A stretch of 64,000 bases of DNA from Aphrophora alni (lineage: Eukaryota > Arthropoda > Insecta > Hemiptera > Aphrophoridae). The DNA lies in the NCBI GenBank assembly GCA_963513935.1, contig OY740772.1, positions 104,369,989 through 104,433,988 on the forward strand, read 5' to 3'. The notes below the pieces were generated by a model. The model was given only the letters and a program-made list of their open reading frames with translations, made no database searches and was not told the DNA's origin. A program made the translations under genes and the position numbers. This document shows, in pieces, positions 35,060 to 46,668 of this stretch; the stretch's first letter is position 1; every line of letters starts with the position of its first letter.

Positions 35060-35700
35060 CCCAATATACGAAGTATAGGCTTCAATTTATTTTTCATTGA
35101 TACCTTCACGTTTTATACCTGAGGAAACCGAAAAAGTGATTTTCGGCATATCGTCCTTGCTTCATCGTTTGCACCATTTCCTCATGGAATATCTATGCTT
35201 GTTCCTAATCTAATTATGTACTTAAAAAAAAAAAATATTCATTTAATAATTCAGAATATATATATACAGAGAATAGTTTTAAAATCTTAATTTGAATGAA
35301 TTTTTACAAAATTTTCGACATTTTAAATAAATAATCCCACTGCTACAAAATCCTATTGCACCATATCTGAGGTGCGAGTTCACATATGTAAAATTGACTG
35401 GAAGTAAGTGAAATACTTCAAGCTCAACAATATTCTACCCAAAAACTGTTGAAGTGGTGTCATCAGCAAACAAGATAGTTTTTATTTCACCAATACTGTA
35501 AGGCAGATCATTTACATAAACAGAAAACAGTAAAGGATCCAATATTGATCCCTGGGGGAAGAGCGTATAACCTATACCAAATTTTTCATGTTTCAATCTT
35601 AATTTTTGTAACCGTTATCGTACTGATGTAAGGACGGGCACGTCGAAAATCACTTTTTAGGTTTCCTGAGGCCATGAAACGTGGAAAAAAAAAGAAAAAA
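35060..35700. repeat. Inverted pair of CTGAGGAAACC elements around an RT scrap
   Basis: TACCTGAGGAAACCGAAAAA with GTGATTTTCGG (35117-35150) reappears in reverse complement at about 35635-35690 (GGCCTCAGGAAACCTAAAAA). Each has a CTGAGGA box followed by a CCGAAAA...TTTTCGG hairpin, similar in arrangement to hammerhead stem II, but no GAAA box follows. Confidence 0.5.
35435..35560 (-). pseudogene. Reverse-transcriptase fragment of a non-LTR retrotransposon
   Basis: The minus strand encodes FPQGSILDPLLFSVYVNDLP, then an ILFADDTT block, before a stop. These are RT domains 4 and 5 (PQGSxLxPLLF and the FADD catalytic motif) of jockey/I/R1-type elements. Only about 40 codons remain. Confidence 0.85.
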
Positions 35701-36599
35701 AAAAAAAGAAAAAAAAGAGGTTGAATTTATAGCGGTTACTAAATTTACCCTATACTTGGTATACTGGTCAAGTAATAATTGAAAATCCACTTTTTGGTGT
35801 AAATTTAAACCTAAATAAGGAAATTTAAGAGAATTGGAAAGTTGTTAGCAAAATAATAATGCACTACCAACTTAACAATCTCTAAGTATCGTACTACTAG
35901 CATTGCCAACATCATAAACTCAAAATAAAATGTTTTGTTGAATGCAATGACTTACGGGGCACCTGCTAGATGATTTATCTTGTATTCTGATATCAATCGA
36001 CTCTGTTTATTCAAGTATTTGGCTTGGTCAAGTAAGCCTAGTCAGCGGTGACGGCCATATATGGCAGTAAACCGACCAGTGCTAGCAGTGACATCATGGC
36101 TTAATACAGACCTTCTTTGGGGGAAGGACCGTTACTTGACACATTTTAGTTTAGAATGGTAATATAAGTGTTATTTCAATGTATTTCTAGTTTTACTTAC
36201 ACAAATAGCCTATAAGGTAAGTTTAGTAACAATAATAAACCAAAAAAGTGTTTTTGGACATGCCTTCCGTCCTTCGTCATTTTCGTTGTAGCGGCCACAA
36301 AGTTAAGACAGTGCCATGAAATTTGGTATAGAGGACTATAGTGAGCTCATATAGAACCGTCAGAAAAATGGAATTGAAAATGTCAAAATTGCGCCCATTT
36401 AAAACCATTTTTTTTTTTATATCTCATGTGTTATTCAACTTATAACATACTAAACTAGATAACAACTTGAAGATTTCATTTCTACTAGCAATGGTACCAA
36501 CCCCATTTCTCAAAGACCTCCCAAGAAAATGTGATATCGTAAGAACCGACAATAGCGAGTGGAGGCTTCTTTTACGTATATATGTATAGCTTCGAGGCC

Positions 36600-36860
36600 T
36601 GCTAGGGCCGAGACACAGACACGAGCGAAGCGAGTGGAGAAGTTTTAATATCTACGAGGTTCAAAAAAGTAACAATTACAATTATTAGGAGGTTCAGAAA
36701 AACCTGTTTAACAACTGTTATTTGTTAACAAACTTACCCTACAGAATATATCCTTACAAGGCACAAGAAACAATCTTTTGGACATTACATTTAAAGGTTT
36801 TGCTTGTTGCATTGTATGATGAGACTGGGAAAGTATCAAGATGGCTGCCCAATCAATTTG
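36600..36860 (+). repeat. Dispersed repeat E, uninterrupted copy
   Basis: ACACGAGCGAAGCGAGTGGA, GGAGGTTCAGAAAAACC, AACTTACCCTACAG and GCATTGTATGATGAGACTGG match the two halves of the copy at 18290-18760. Confidence 0.6.
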
Positions 36861-36924
36861 TTTTATAAATATCAAAACAATTTTTCAGACGCGATTGTAT
36901 TATCAAACTGAGAATGAGGCTGAA

Positions 36925-37187
36925 CATGGGCGTCATCGCCGGGGGGGACGCGTCCCCCCCCCCCAATATTTGAGATGTAAAAATATTTTTGCTAAAAACG
37001 AATGATTTACTTAAAACCTTAAAAGGTAAAGATCGGGCTTTGTCTTTATTAGGGTTTTTAGCATTACATTTGTTACAATCGCATAAATAAATGCATAAAA
37101 ACGATGTTTTGAGAAGTTTAATTTTAAAAAAATTCCAGACCCCTGGCATACGTCCCCCCCAATAATGAACTGGTGATGACGCCCATG
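36925..37187. mobile_element. hAT-type MITE with exact 8-bp target duplication
   Basis: AGGCTGAA occurs at 36917-36924 and 37188-37195. The ends are inverted: CATGGGCGTCATCGCC and, from the right, CATGGGCGTCATCACC. G/C runs lie just inside. Non-coding, 263 bp. It is inserted next to the end of repeat E. Confidence 0.9.
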
Positions 37188-37309
37188 AGGCTGAACGAAG
37201 GGTCGCTTCACTCATACAAATAGGGTGTCCGGTGGCCCGTATGAGTCCCCTATTGGGCTTCACTTTATAAAACTTTATTTTATATTTGAAAATAAATTGC
37301 ATTTTTATT

Positions 37310-37850
37310 ATACACAATTACAAGAAAAATTATAAAAAGCAATGTATAATTTAAAATTTTTAAATAGTACTAAATGTTTATTTAACGCATAGCTTATCAC
37401 AATGTTTATAAATAGAAATATATGGTTTTGCATTTTTTTTAAATATTTGATACATTTCAATATTAGTAGAAAATTTTGTGCTGTTTTCAACATTATTCTC
37501 TGTATTACTGTCACTTTGAACAGAAAATGTTAAATTTACAAAAATAAATTGTGTAAATGCCAATATTACCGTTTTAAAACATATTTATTCATACAGGGTT
37601 TATCATAATGTAAATAATAAAGTACAAATTATGTTTTACACTATTATTATTATTATATTGTGCTCTTTTGTTTCATTACAATAAAAATTAAATAAATGAA
37701 AATTTAATCAAGTGAAGCACAGTAGGTAACTCATGCGGGTAGCGGCCAGTACTAATAGGCCTATTCTACCCGCCTGTGTGTGATTGCGCGTGCGTTAGAG
37801 AGAGAACCCTTCGTTTATTCCCACAAACCCTTCGATTCTCCGTTTGATCG
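37310..37850 (+). repeat. Dispersed repeat B, copy 1
   Basis: Similar in reverse complement to about 45790-46450 over roughly 550 bp. Shared blocks include AATGCCAATATTACCGTTTT, GTGTGATTGCGCGTG/GTGTGATGGCGCGTG and AACCCTTCG/GAACCTTCG. It carries a short open frame on the minus strand (37378-37563) that is broken in the other copy. Class unknown. Confidence 0.65.
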
Positions 37851-38274
37851 AAGGTTAACTTTTGTATGAAAACTATTTTCAAAATTAAATTAACCAACTA
37901 CTATCATGAAGTCAATATGTATTCTTTTAAATAGAGCAGAAGTAAAGGACTAAGGGAAAGTCCATTAAGAGAAAGAGAGGGGGAGGGCCTTGCGGGAAGC
38001 ACAACAGGTGTCGGCGTCTCTCGCCTCCCCTAATTGGCGACGCTCGTTTCCCTCTCATGCCGAGCCAGTAGGACCACAATGGGCGGAATTAAACATTACT
38101 TTAAGGATGTCGATCTTAAGATTACTCGATTATCGATCGTCTAAATATAATAAAACAATTTCATTCATTCTTTTTCCTTCATTTTAGTAGGTCTATATAA
38201 GAAAAGAAAACATGACATTCGCTATACAAGACAAATTTCGTTTGACAAATTAATAAAAAGAACATAACATGAAG

Positions 38275-38445
38275 GTCCTAGTAATAGGGTCGGAAGAGAA
38301 CAAGAGTTGGTTAAGACCTGATAGGATGACCAAAGAGAGACTAGAATCTAACCTAAGACTACGTTAACACCCAGCTAGGGTCGCTTTGGATTGCCATGCC
38401 TGTTATTCATTAAGTAAGCCATGAGGGTTACGCATTACACATTAT
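38275..38445 (+). repeat. Family A interspersed repeat
   Basis: AATAGGGTCGGAAGAGAACA, AGAGTTGGTTAAGACCTGAT, ACCCAGCTAGGGTCGC and TTGGATTGCCATGCC appear in family order, ending in a weak ATTCATTAAGTAAGCC hairpin. Confidence 0.7.
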
Positions 38446-38911
38446 TATAGTGTACGGTAACGTAAACTGTAAACAAATTTTATTTTGAAATATATTAGCG
38501 GCAAATTAAATTTGGTGGGAACTGAAGTAAAACGATATTCTGATAATAGTTGACAAAGGCAAGGGTGGAACTTTTAATATAGTGGTGCGAATGAGGAGTC
38601 GAAAAAAGTAAAAAGTAAATTTCGTTTTTCTAAAATTTTCTCATGGGCGCAGAGGAGGTAAAAAACATTTCTACTACGGTTTTGTTGTTTAAGTCTACAT
38701 GAATTTAAAACCACTTTTCAACATAATAGTTACATAAGCGTTTTTTGTTCCAAATAATATCCTTTGAAACTTGATATAGGCTTTTCCTTATTTGAGTGAA
38801 GTATAAACAATAGTCAGATCATTTACGCTTCCAAGAAATTGAAACACCCGCCACAAAGGCGTACAACGGAATAAAGGTACGTGCTTCTCTCCATCATTTT
38901 GTAAATCACAA

Positions 38912-38995
38912 TTTTCCCCATCTCATCAATACTGGGGAAGTAAAACTGTTTTGTTTACCGATGACACCACCAACAGTTTTTGGGTAGAACATTGT
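38912..38995 (+). pseudogene. Second reverse-transcriptase scrap
   Basis: INTGEVK followed, one frame over, by TVLFTDDTTNSF corresponds to the NDLP...ADD region of the RT fragment at 35435-35560, and the DNA is similar (AACAGTTTTTGGGTAGAACA). FTDD replaces FADD. Confidence 0.65.
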
Positions 38996-40060
38996 TGACC
39001 TTGAAGAATTAATTAATTATGGCAGAAAATTGGCGTTAAAATTTATGGGAGCGGTAATTGACGAATGTCTTCATAGAATTATATTGAAATTAGTAAAAAT
39101 CTAATTATAAATGTCTAAATGGCATTTTAAACAGTGTTTTGTTCATATCTCATGTATTATTCAACTTAAAACACACTAAATTAGATAAAATATCGCAAAA
39201 GTTCAGACCCCCCTCCCTCCCTCGCACAATTTAACCTCTCTTACGCCGTAACTTGACGGTGTAAATAAATAAAATTTACCTCGATCATAAGGAACACAAA
39301 CGGACGGCCATTAACATATCAGACCAATGAGAAATAGGCTCTAGTGATAAAGGAAAGCAGAAATGCCGTTATGCAATGAAATTCAAATGAATGTAGATCA
39401 AAGGGAGTTAGTAGATGAAGGGAAGCCCGCATTCAACTAGCCCTGGTTATTATGTTTCTTTCATTTAATCACGTCCGTCTAATTTACAATAAACACCCAG
39501 CACTGCATTCGACACATTTCTACTTCTCGTACCTAATCTACAGAAAGTTATCTGACAAGGGAAAAATTATCAATGTTGAATTTTTCGTGAAATTATCCGT
39601 TTTCACGTCTCATAAACGAAAAAAAAAGAAACAGATGTTTTAGTCATTTGTGAAGAATTTCGTACTTTGTTTTTAAAGTATAACCTCCAATTTACCATAA
39701 ACACTTTAGACAGATAGCTAAATAACATAAATATAAGTTTCTATTTAACGTGTTAATTTCAAATTAAAGTGTAAAAAAACTTCGAGTTTACTTTTAAAAT
39801 ACTTTCTTTGAAAGAAACCAATGAGAGTCGAGTACTCTGAAGAACGGCACTTTAAGAGGAGGAGATGAAAAGGTTGTACAATGGATTTTTTACGATTATC
39901 TTCTGATGAACTTGAGAAATATAGTTAAATAAAATATTTAAAAATTGTTAATATAGAAAACCATACGTCGTATAGAATTCTAAAAATACTTATATAGATA
40001 ATTGAACGACATTGATTCTGATAATAATTTTCTAAATTTCTTTTTCCTTCTTGTTTAAAG
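38996..40060. other. Non-coding spacer
   Basis: No gene seen. A stretch at 39120-39190 (ATATCTCATGTATTATTCAA) resembles 36418-36460 and is a dispersed repeat. Confidence 0.5.
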
Positions 40061-41040
40061 GTTAGGTTAGGTTAGGTTAGGTTAGGTTAGGTTAGGTTAG
40101 GTTAGGTAAGGTAAGAAAAGAACATACAATAAAGACTCTTAACTCTTAAATTTTCTAATACTCTGATACCATCAGAGTTAGAAAACAACAAGATTTGGTT
40201 AGGTTAGGTTAGGTTAGGTAAGGTTAGGTTAGGTTAGGTAAGGTTAGGTTAGGTAAGGTAAGGTAAGGTTAGGTTAGGTTAGGTTAGGTTAGGTAAGAAA
40301 AGAACATACAATAAAGACTCTTAACTCTTAAGTTTTATAATACTCTGATACCATCAGAGTTAGAAAAGAACAAGATTTGGTTAGGTTAGGTTAGGTAAGG
40401 TTAGGTTAGGTTAGGTTAGGTTAGGTAAGGTAAGGTTAGGTTAGGTTAGGTAAGAAAAGAACATACAATAAAGACTCTTAACTCTTAAGTTTTCTAATAC
40501 TCTGATACCATCAGAGTTAGAAAACAACAAGATTTGGTTAGGTTAGGTAAGAAAAGAACATACAATAAAGACTCTTAACTCTTAAGTTTTCTAATATTCT
40601 GATACCATCAGAGTTAGAAAAGAACAAGATTTGGTTAGGTTAGGTTAGGTAAGAAAAGAACATACAATAAAGACTCTTAACTCTTAAGTTTTCTAATACT
40701 CTGATACCATCAGAGTTAGAAAAGAACAAGATTTGGTTAGGTTAGGTTAGGTTAGGTAAGAAAAGAACATACAATAAAGACTCTTAACTCTTAAGTTTTC
40801 TAATACTCTGATACCATCAGAGTTAGAAAAGAACAAGATTTGGTTAGGTTAGGTAAGAAAAGAACATACAATAAAGACTCTTAACTCTTAAGTTTTCTAA
40901 TATTCTGATACCATCAGAGTTAGAAAAGAACAAGATTTGTTTAAGAGAAATCTGAGAGAGATCTAACCCAAGATTATATGAAAAGTTGTAGATCTAGCTA
41001 GGTTGTCTTGGGATTGACAAAGTGAGCATGAGCATTACAA
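40041..41040 (+). repeat. Family A copy expanded by TTAGG runs and 80-bp duplications
   Basis: Between a family A left end (CTTGTTTAAAG, 40050) and right end (TCTAGCTAGGTTGTCTTGG, 40990-41010) lie seven near-identical copies of an about 80-bp piece (AAGAAAAGAACATACAATAA ... GAGTTAGAAAAGAACAAGAT). Each is followed by a variable number of TTAGG or TAAGG units, up to about ten. TTAGG is the ancestral insect telomere unit. Unexpanded copies read AACAAGAGTTGGTTAAGA here, so the runs probably grew from the GGTTAAG of the repeat itself. Confidence 0.9.
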
Positions 41041-41744
41041 AATATTGATAATAGAACTTAAATTATCTAAATCCTTTAAAGGTACAAAATTATTAAAATA
41101 ATTTCAATTAAAAAAAAAAAACATCTATACCAAAAATAATGTGAGAATCTAAATAATCTTCTAACAATTTGTTAGGTTACACAGACGTCTCTCTTACCTG
41201 AGCCACACTACGAGTACAGCTCGTCACAGATGTCTTACAACTGAGCCGGTCCATCATGACTCGTGACGTAACCCGTATACTTCCGATTACACTCATAACG
41301 GAAGTAATGGGGTTAGAGGGCAAAGTCTAGTTACTTTCATAAAGTAGCCTATATCGTGCTGCAGCAACTTGCTAGTTGACATTAGTCCATTTCTATTAAA
41401 TCTACTTTAGTTTTGTATATAAACAAGAGAAAAATGTTGTAACCATATTTGTGTCACTGGACGCCCTAATGGATATCTGAATTGTGGAATGATCATGTCA
41501 ACAAAAAAGCTATTATTTAAAATTGGGACCCATTTTTTTTTCTTGTTGTTTAAATGCGAAAAACCTATGACATCATTTCAAAAGAAAAAAGAAGGAAAGA
41601 TAAAATAATATGAACCTATATAACTAAAAACCAGAGACATTGATTTCACCTTTCTGAAAAAAGTTTGAATCTGTGATATATAGAATTAAGAGTTTTTTCA
41701 ACTAAATTGTATTTTATCAACATGAATTTCTAAATCGTATTTTT

Positions 41745-41965
41745 TTCATTGTTGTTCATAAATACGAAAAACCTCTCGATTATAATCACGAATATTTATT
41801 TACCCGTCAAGATCGGAATATAACAACAGTTCGTTTTAGAGAGACCTAAAGATGAAAGAGAGAGATCTAACCCATGATTATGTAAAAAATGATGTAAATC
41901 CAGATAGGATCTCGGAATTGTCACACCCTGTACTCATTATAATGACCCCCCGAGGGGTCCTCAAT
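41745..41965 (+). repeat. Family A interspersed repeat
   Basis: Starts with AATACGAAAAACCTCTCG and ends with TCATTATAATGA followed by CCCCCCGAGGGGTCC. The middle carries GAAAGAGAGAGATCTAACCC and AAATCCAGATAGGATCTCGG. Confidence 0.75.
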
Positions 41966-42739
41966 TTGTACAAGGTCAGAATTATACAATTGATACAAAA
42001 TAATTTAAGTCTGATATAACTCCAAAGCTTTAGCGGTAGAGAACAAGCAGTTAATGTCTACAAGACTAATTGAAGAGGTTAGGTCTAATTTTCATGTAAT
42101 GAATTCGGGTTGTTCCACAGGGATCACTTTTGAAACAATCAATGTCGGACTGACCAAGGCTTCACGAGCGACAGGATGCTTATAATAACCGATTTTAAAT
42201 TATATGTCCAATGCTATAATTTTTATTCAGTAGAGTAAATAATGGTGCACACAAAACCATTAAAGAAAGGTTAGTTCCAAATAAGTATGTTTTAGAAGTA
42301 CTATTTCGGACCCTAAAAACTTCACACTGATCATGAAATTTCTGCGACTTCGTTGACAGCAGTGTCAAATTCAACAAATATTAACAGATTAGATCTTATT
42401 ATTGAGCTGAAACAGTTTGCTGCGCAGTGCGATGTTTTTCAATCTGTCCCTGATCATCTTGCATCTGATGAAGGAGGATGACGAAGATTATAAATCTTTG
42501 GGTAGAATTAACCCTACAGTATGATTGTGTCTAGTATCCGGTTTAGTAATAGTCTACTGATGTCTACATAATTTAATTGGTAATGGGACCCAGTACCAAC
42601 TACAGTATCAACTACAGAAACAAATACATGCATTTTAACGCCACCAAACGTTAATAACTCATAGGACTACTTCATTTCAAAAGTTTTAGAAAAACAAACC
42701 ACACCATCCACACAACTTTAAACCATGGCCGCATATAAT

Positions 42740-43330
42740 TGTTATTTTCATAGAGCTCTCTCTCAACAGATAAATCGGATTTAAATAGTGAAAAAAATAA
42801 TAAATAGCTTCAGCCGATGGTTATCAAACTTATATCGTAGATAAATGTATACGAAATTTTAGAAATGTTTGATTTCTCAAAATCCGCTCCAACGATTTTG
42901 TTCAAATTTTACTCATACGAACCTTCCAAGGACCCAAACAAAGAGAATTGGTCGCCATCTTTCCGAAAATCCCGGTTCGTGAGTTATGTAAAAAACAAAA
43001 ATCGGTTTTAAGACCGTTATAAAATAGGTCATATGTAAAACTCAGCTTCAACGATGTTTGATGAAATGTTACTCAAGCGTGGCTTATTAGAGCCTAAACA
43101 AAAGGTATTGGTACCCAACTTTCCAAAAATGCCGGTACGAGTTATTGCTAAAAAAAAACAAATAATCGGCTTTAATATTGTTATAAAATAGGTCACATCT
43201 CACAATCAGCTGTAACGATTTCGTTTAAAATTTTAGTGAAATGTCAAGACTAATAACCCGAACCCGTGTGAAAAATCACAAATTAATTCGGTGCAGAAAT
43301 AATTGGCAAAAAACAAAAAGAGAATCTTGA
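42740..43330. repeat. Family C sequence in tandem, about 2.5 units of 160 bp
   Basis: AACGATTTTGTTCAAATTTT, CAAAGAGAATTGGT, TTTCCGAAAATCCCGGT and GTTATAAAATAGGTCA recur at about 42895, 43050 and 43215. Related single copies lie at 13480, 31600, 49760, 53700 and 63640. Confidence 0.65.
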
Positions 43331-43569
43331 CTATGAAGCTTGATTATGGCACGAGAAAAGCAAGCTTAGGCCCTATTTAATTATATAAATATTTTACCAA
43401 AGACAACTAGCGAACTGATATCTTTGGACGCGATTAATAGTTGTTCGTTCATTTGGTTTTTGAGATAGCTGAGTGAAAAGTTTAAACCATGTTAAAGTTT
43501 TTGAGTTATTTATTTAATTTTAGTTTCCAATATTGAATAAAACTATATTCTTTCATTTTGTCTGGTTTT

Positions 43570-43612
43570 CACTTGATAAAGTAAGTTGATTCATACTTTC
43601 GAAACGACGTCT
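43570..43612 (+). ncRNA. Degenerate hammerhead-like motif
   Basis: CAC, TTGATAA, stem AAGTA.../...TACTTT around TTGATT, GAAA, CGACGTC. Same layout as 25926 and 44200. Core altered from CTGATGA. Confidence 0.4.
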
Positions 43613-44199
43613 ATTATTTTTATATATACATATACAGTTAATAAGAAGGATACGAATATCACGTCAGACAGACTAGATGTACAGTCTTATTGTTACAATT
43701 AAACCTTTGATAGACAATAAAGGAAATAAGGAACAATCTAGATCTATTATCCAATTGCTAATTAGGAGTATAATTGCGATTTGTCCCGGCTTCACAGGAA
43801 GGAAACTGTGGGCTAGACAAAAAAAAAAGACAACTGCTTCGCCGGCTGCACTGATTTCCTGTGCAACCAATAGAAAAGTGTTTCGCAACCACTGTTTCTT
43901 ACAAATCTTTGTCAATATTGTGAAATGTGAACCTGAGTAGCCTATCTGTGAAATTTCCAGCTGGTTTCTTGTGCATCTCGAAAGCGTAACATGGACGAAC
44001 TAAGCTGTTCTAGACTGTTTAAAGTTCAGTTGGCAGAGAGTGTCGCTGCGCTATTAGTAGACTAAAAAACATTGTTTTAAAGTAAAAACTCGAGTAGTGC
44101 CTAGATATTGCAAAAACGTTTTACTCATCCATCCCCATAATTAATCACCAAAAAATGAGCATAATTCTCCCTAGGAAAAGTTAAAAAGACACCATTTGT

Positions 44200-44241
44200 C
44201 ACGACGTTTCGAGAGCAAAAATCAACTCTCGTTATCAAGTG
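44200..44241 (-). ncRNA. Hammerhead-like motif at the Penelope element end
   Basis: CAC, TTGATAA, stem CGAGAG/CTCTCG around TTGATTTTTG, then GAAA, CGTC, GTG. Stem I (CAC/GTG), stem II and GAAA are intact; the first core box is TTGATAA rather than CTGATGA. The opposite end of the element stops at TTTTACAC (about 45420), exactly where the motif would begin. Confidence 0.5.
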
Positions 44242-44689
44242 TAAAATTAGAACATAAAAGAGAAAAACACCAACATAACCTAGGACCATGTTGGAAACTA
44301 AAACTAAATATATAATCTAAAATAAAAACTCCAGTCTAAATGGAGTCAAAGCTAATTTTAAATACAAACATAATCAGATAAAACCACAACCTCAGGCCTA
44401 CACTACACAAAGAACGGCAAGCAACTGATTGTAAGGGACGGAGTAAAGAGAAAGTTAATAGGGGTAAACAACTCCCTCCCCTCTTTCAAGAGTTTAATCC
44501 GCAATCGCGTCATGATTTACCATCTGAAGATTAAACGACAAAAAATATTTAATACGACATAAGCTAATGTTCATAATTAGCTAAATTTCCCTCAAGCTAT
44601 AATTTCTAAATGTAAAAAAATAAAATAATTAAGGAAAATAAAATGTCTAAAGACAATGATAAACAATTATTGTCCATGAGGATCACTTA

Positions 44690-45130
44690 TGTGCCGGTAT
44701 TATGAACAAGCTAGACGTGTTGTTAGGAAATATAAAATATGTACATCTTATAACAGTCAAAACTCTTAGGTAACATTTCGTCAAAACCTAACCTAAAAAT
44801 GGCACCCAGGATATTAAAAACTGTATTTACAGTGTTAAATGTGAATGTGACAGGCAACATATTGGCGAGACAAAAGACATCTAAACTTAACAATTAATGA
44901 ACATAAAAGAACACACGATTAAGCCTAACGGATAAATCAACTCTATACCTGAAACAAATATGGTCCAAAAATCACAAATTTAATTGAGAAGAGCCAAAAA
45001 TAATACAAAACCAAATTGAAGCATCATATATAAAGCTATTGGACAATCCTATCAGACCAATTAGTTTAGAAATAAGCCCATTATGGCTTTCGTTAATACA
45101 AACTGAATTAAAAATAGGATATAAAAATTG
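44690..45130 (+). pseudogene. Penelope-like GIY-YIG endonuclease remnant
   Basis: IMNKLDVLLGNIKYV precedes CIYSVKCECDRQHIGETKD (the cysteine-rich CxC and YIGET block of Penelope-type GIY-YIG domains), followed by NEHKRTH. After a frame change, DKSTLYLKQIWSKNHKFN and EASYIKLLDNPIRPISLEIS appear, ending ISPLWLSLIQTELK, the usual C-terminal end. Stops and at least two frameshifts break it. H-IGET replaces Y-IGET. Confidence 0.8.
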
Positions 45131-45430
45131 GTCTACTTAAAATAAGTAGATTTTCCCGCTTATTCCACAAATGAAAATCATGACGCGATCGAAAAGTAAA
45201 GTCTTGAAAGAGAGGGCAAAAGTTTGTTTACCTCGATAACAGGACAACTTTCTCTTGACTCCATCCCTTAGAATCAGTTGCTTTGTGTAGTATCGTTCTG
45301 TGTGTTATGGTTTTATCTCATCCACATTTTGTATTAATTTAGTCTTCGCTTTGGCTGTTCAGTCCTTGTTTTAGGTTTGAGTTCTTTTCTTAGCTTATAG
45401 ATTTTAGTTTTACACTACTATTATCAATGA

Positions 45431-45789
45431 CTACATAAATACTATAAGACACGACATGGCCATGTTAAATATTCTACGCTTATTCTTGAGTTGACCAATA
45501 CCCGCTAGGTGGCGTTGATGTGACCAATCTGAAGTTGATGTGACTGACGCTAGGTGGCTCTACGGTCAAACAATGTTTCAGGCGGGTAAGAGAAAACGCA
45601 CTGATGCCACATATGGTACCAGAGATGCGAGGGAAGGTCGAGAATCGCTTATCTCAGCGCACGAACTGACAACACTGACTATGCTGTGTCAACAGTTGTA
45701 CAGTCTCAACCAAGAGGGATGCGTACAGTCAAGCACCTGCTGCTAGCGCTTTCTGATAGCTGTGTGTCAAACTTGTGACGAACAGCACC
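45431..45789. other. Non-coding spacer
   Basis: GC-richer than its surroundings; CGCTAGGTGGC occurs twice (45503, 45547). No gene supported. Confidence 0.4.
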
Positions 45790-46450
45790 CGTAAAGCGTA
45801 AATGAATGCTGGTAAACGAAGGTTCGCCTAACTCACGCGCCATCACACCCAGGCGCGCAGAGTATTATGACTGCCCGGTACCTTCTGTGGGCCACCTACT
45901 CTACTTCACTTGATCAAACTTCTATTTATTTAATTTGATATTTTAAAATAAAATCTGAAATATATTTTTATTCTACACTTTATTACAAGAAAAACGAGAC
46001 CAAAATTTACTATAGAGTCCAAAATGAGCAATGTTTGCTACAAATGAATGACAGTATGATGGCTAATAAGTATGAATAAACAACACTACCGTGTATTTTT
46101 ATCCTAACAATATGTACTTTTCGATTCTAATGAAACAAAGAAACACAATGTAATAATAGTATAAAACATAATTTGTACTTTATTATTTACATTGTGTTAC
46201 TCTTTGTATGAATAAATATGTATTAAAACGGTAATATTGGCATTTACACAATTTATTTTTTTGTAAATTTAACATTTTTTGCTCAACTAAGCAACAGTAA
46301 TACAAAGAATATTATTGAAAACAACAAAAAATTCTCAATTAATATTGAAAAAGTAACAAATATTTAAAAAATAGGAAAACAAATATTGTCTATATATATA
46401 AACATTGTGATAAGGTATGTATTAAATAAACATTGTTGTTTTGGGCTTTA
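45790..46450 (-). repeat. Dispersed repeat B, copy 2 (inverted)
   Basis: Reverse-complement relative of 37310-37850, with the same order of shared blocks (ATCAAGTGAAGT, GTGTGATGGCGCGTG, AACGGTAATATTGGCATTTA). Confidence 0.65.
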
Positions 46451-46585
46451 ATTTAGTAAATTATACTTTCTTTGGTCTCATTTCCCTTGTAATTACGTGT
46501 AGAATATAAATTTATTATATATTTTACTTTCAAATATCAGTATAACAAACACACAGAACACAATTCCCATAAAAAATACGCCTAA

Positions 46586-46630
46586 GTATCAGACGCGTTT
46601 CAACGACAAAGTCGTCCTGTTCAGTGATAC
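46586..46630 (-). ncRNA. Hammerhead ribozyme-like motif (left arm)
   Basis: GTATCA pairs with TGATAC (stem I). Stem II GACGAC/GTCGTT, GAAA, minimal stem III CGCG and a GTC triplet are present. The first core box reads CTGAACA, so the invariant G is changed and this copy is likely inactive. Confidence 0.55.
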
Positions 46631-46668
46631 ACGAGCTGTTCAGTTATAGTTTGATTGGTGTAGCTCGT

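Larger units (their letters stand above)
44195..45430 (+). mobile_element. Penelope-like retroelement, decayed
   Basis: The left terminal segment (44195-44535) reads inverted relative to the right one (45165-45425): CTTGAAAGAG..., GTTTACC, AACTTTCTCTT and CAGTTGCTT appear on opposite strands. Between them lies a remnant of the GIY-YIG endonuclease region. Inverted terminal segments bearing hammerhead-like motifs plus GIY-YIG are diagnostic of Penelope-like elements. No reverse-transcriptase part remains. Confidence 0.8.

Noticed and set aside
40061..40945. A chromosome end
   Set aside because: The TTAGG runs are embedded within a family A repeat, are interrupted many times, and ordinary sequence continues for 23 kb beyond them.
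42460..42500. CATCTGATGAAGG as another hammerhead
   Set aside because: Core box is present but no stem II and no GAAA box follow.
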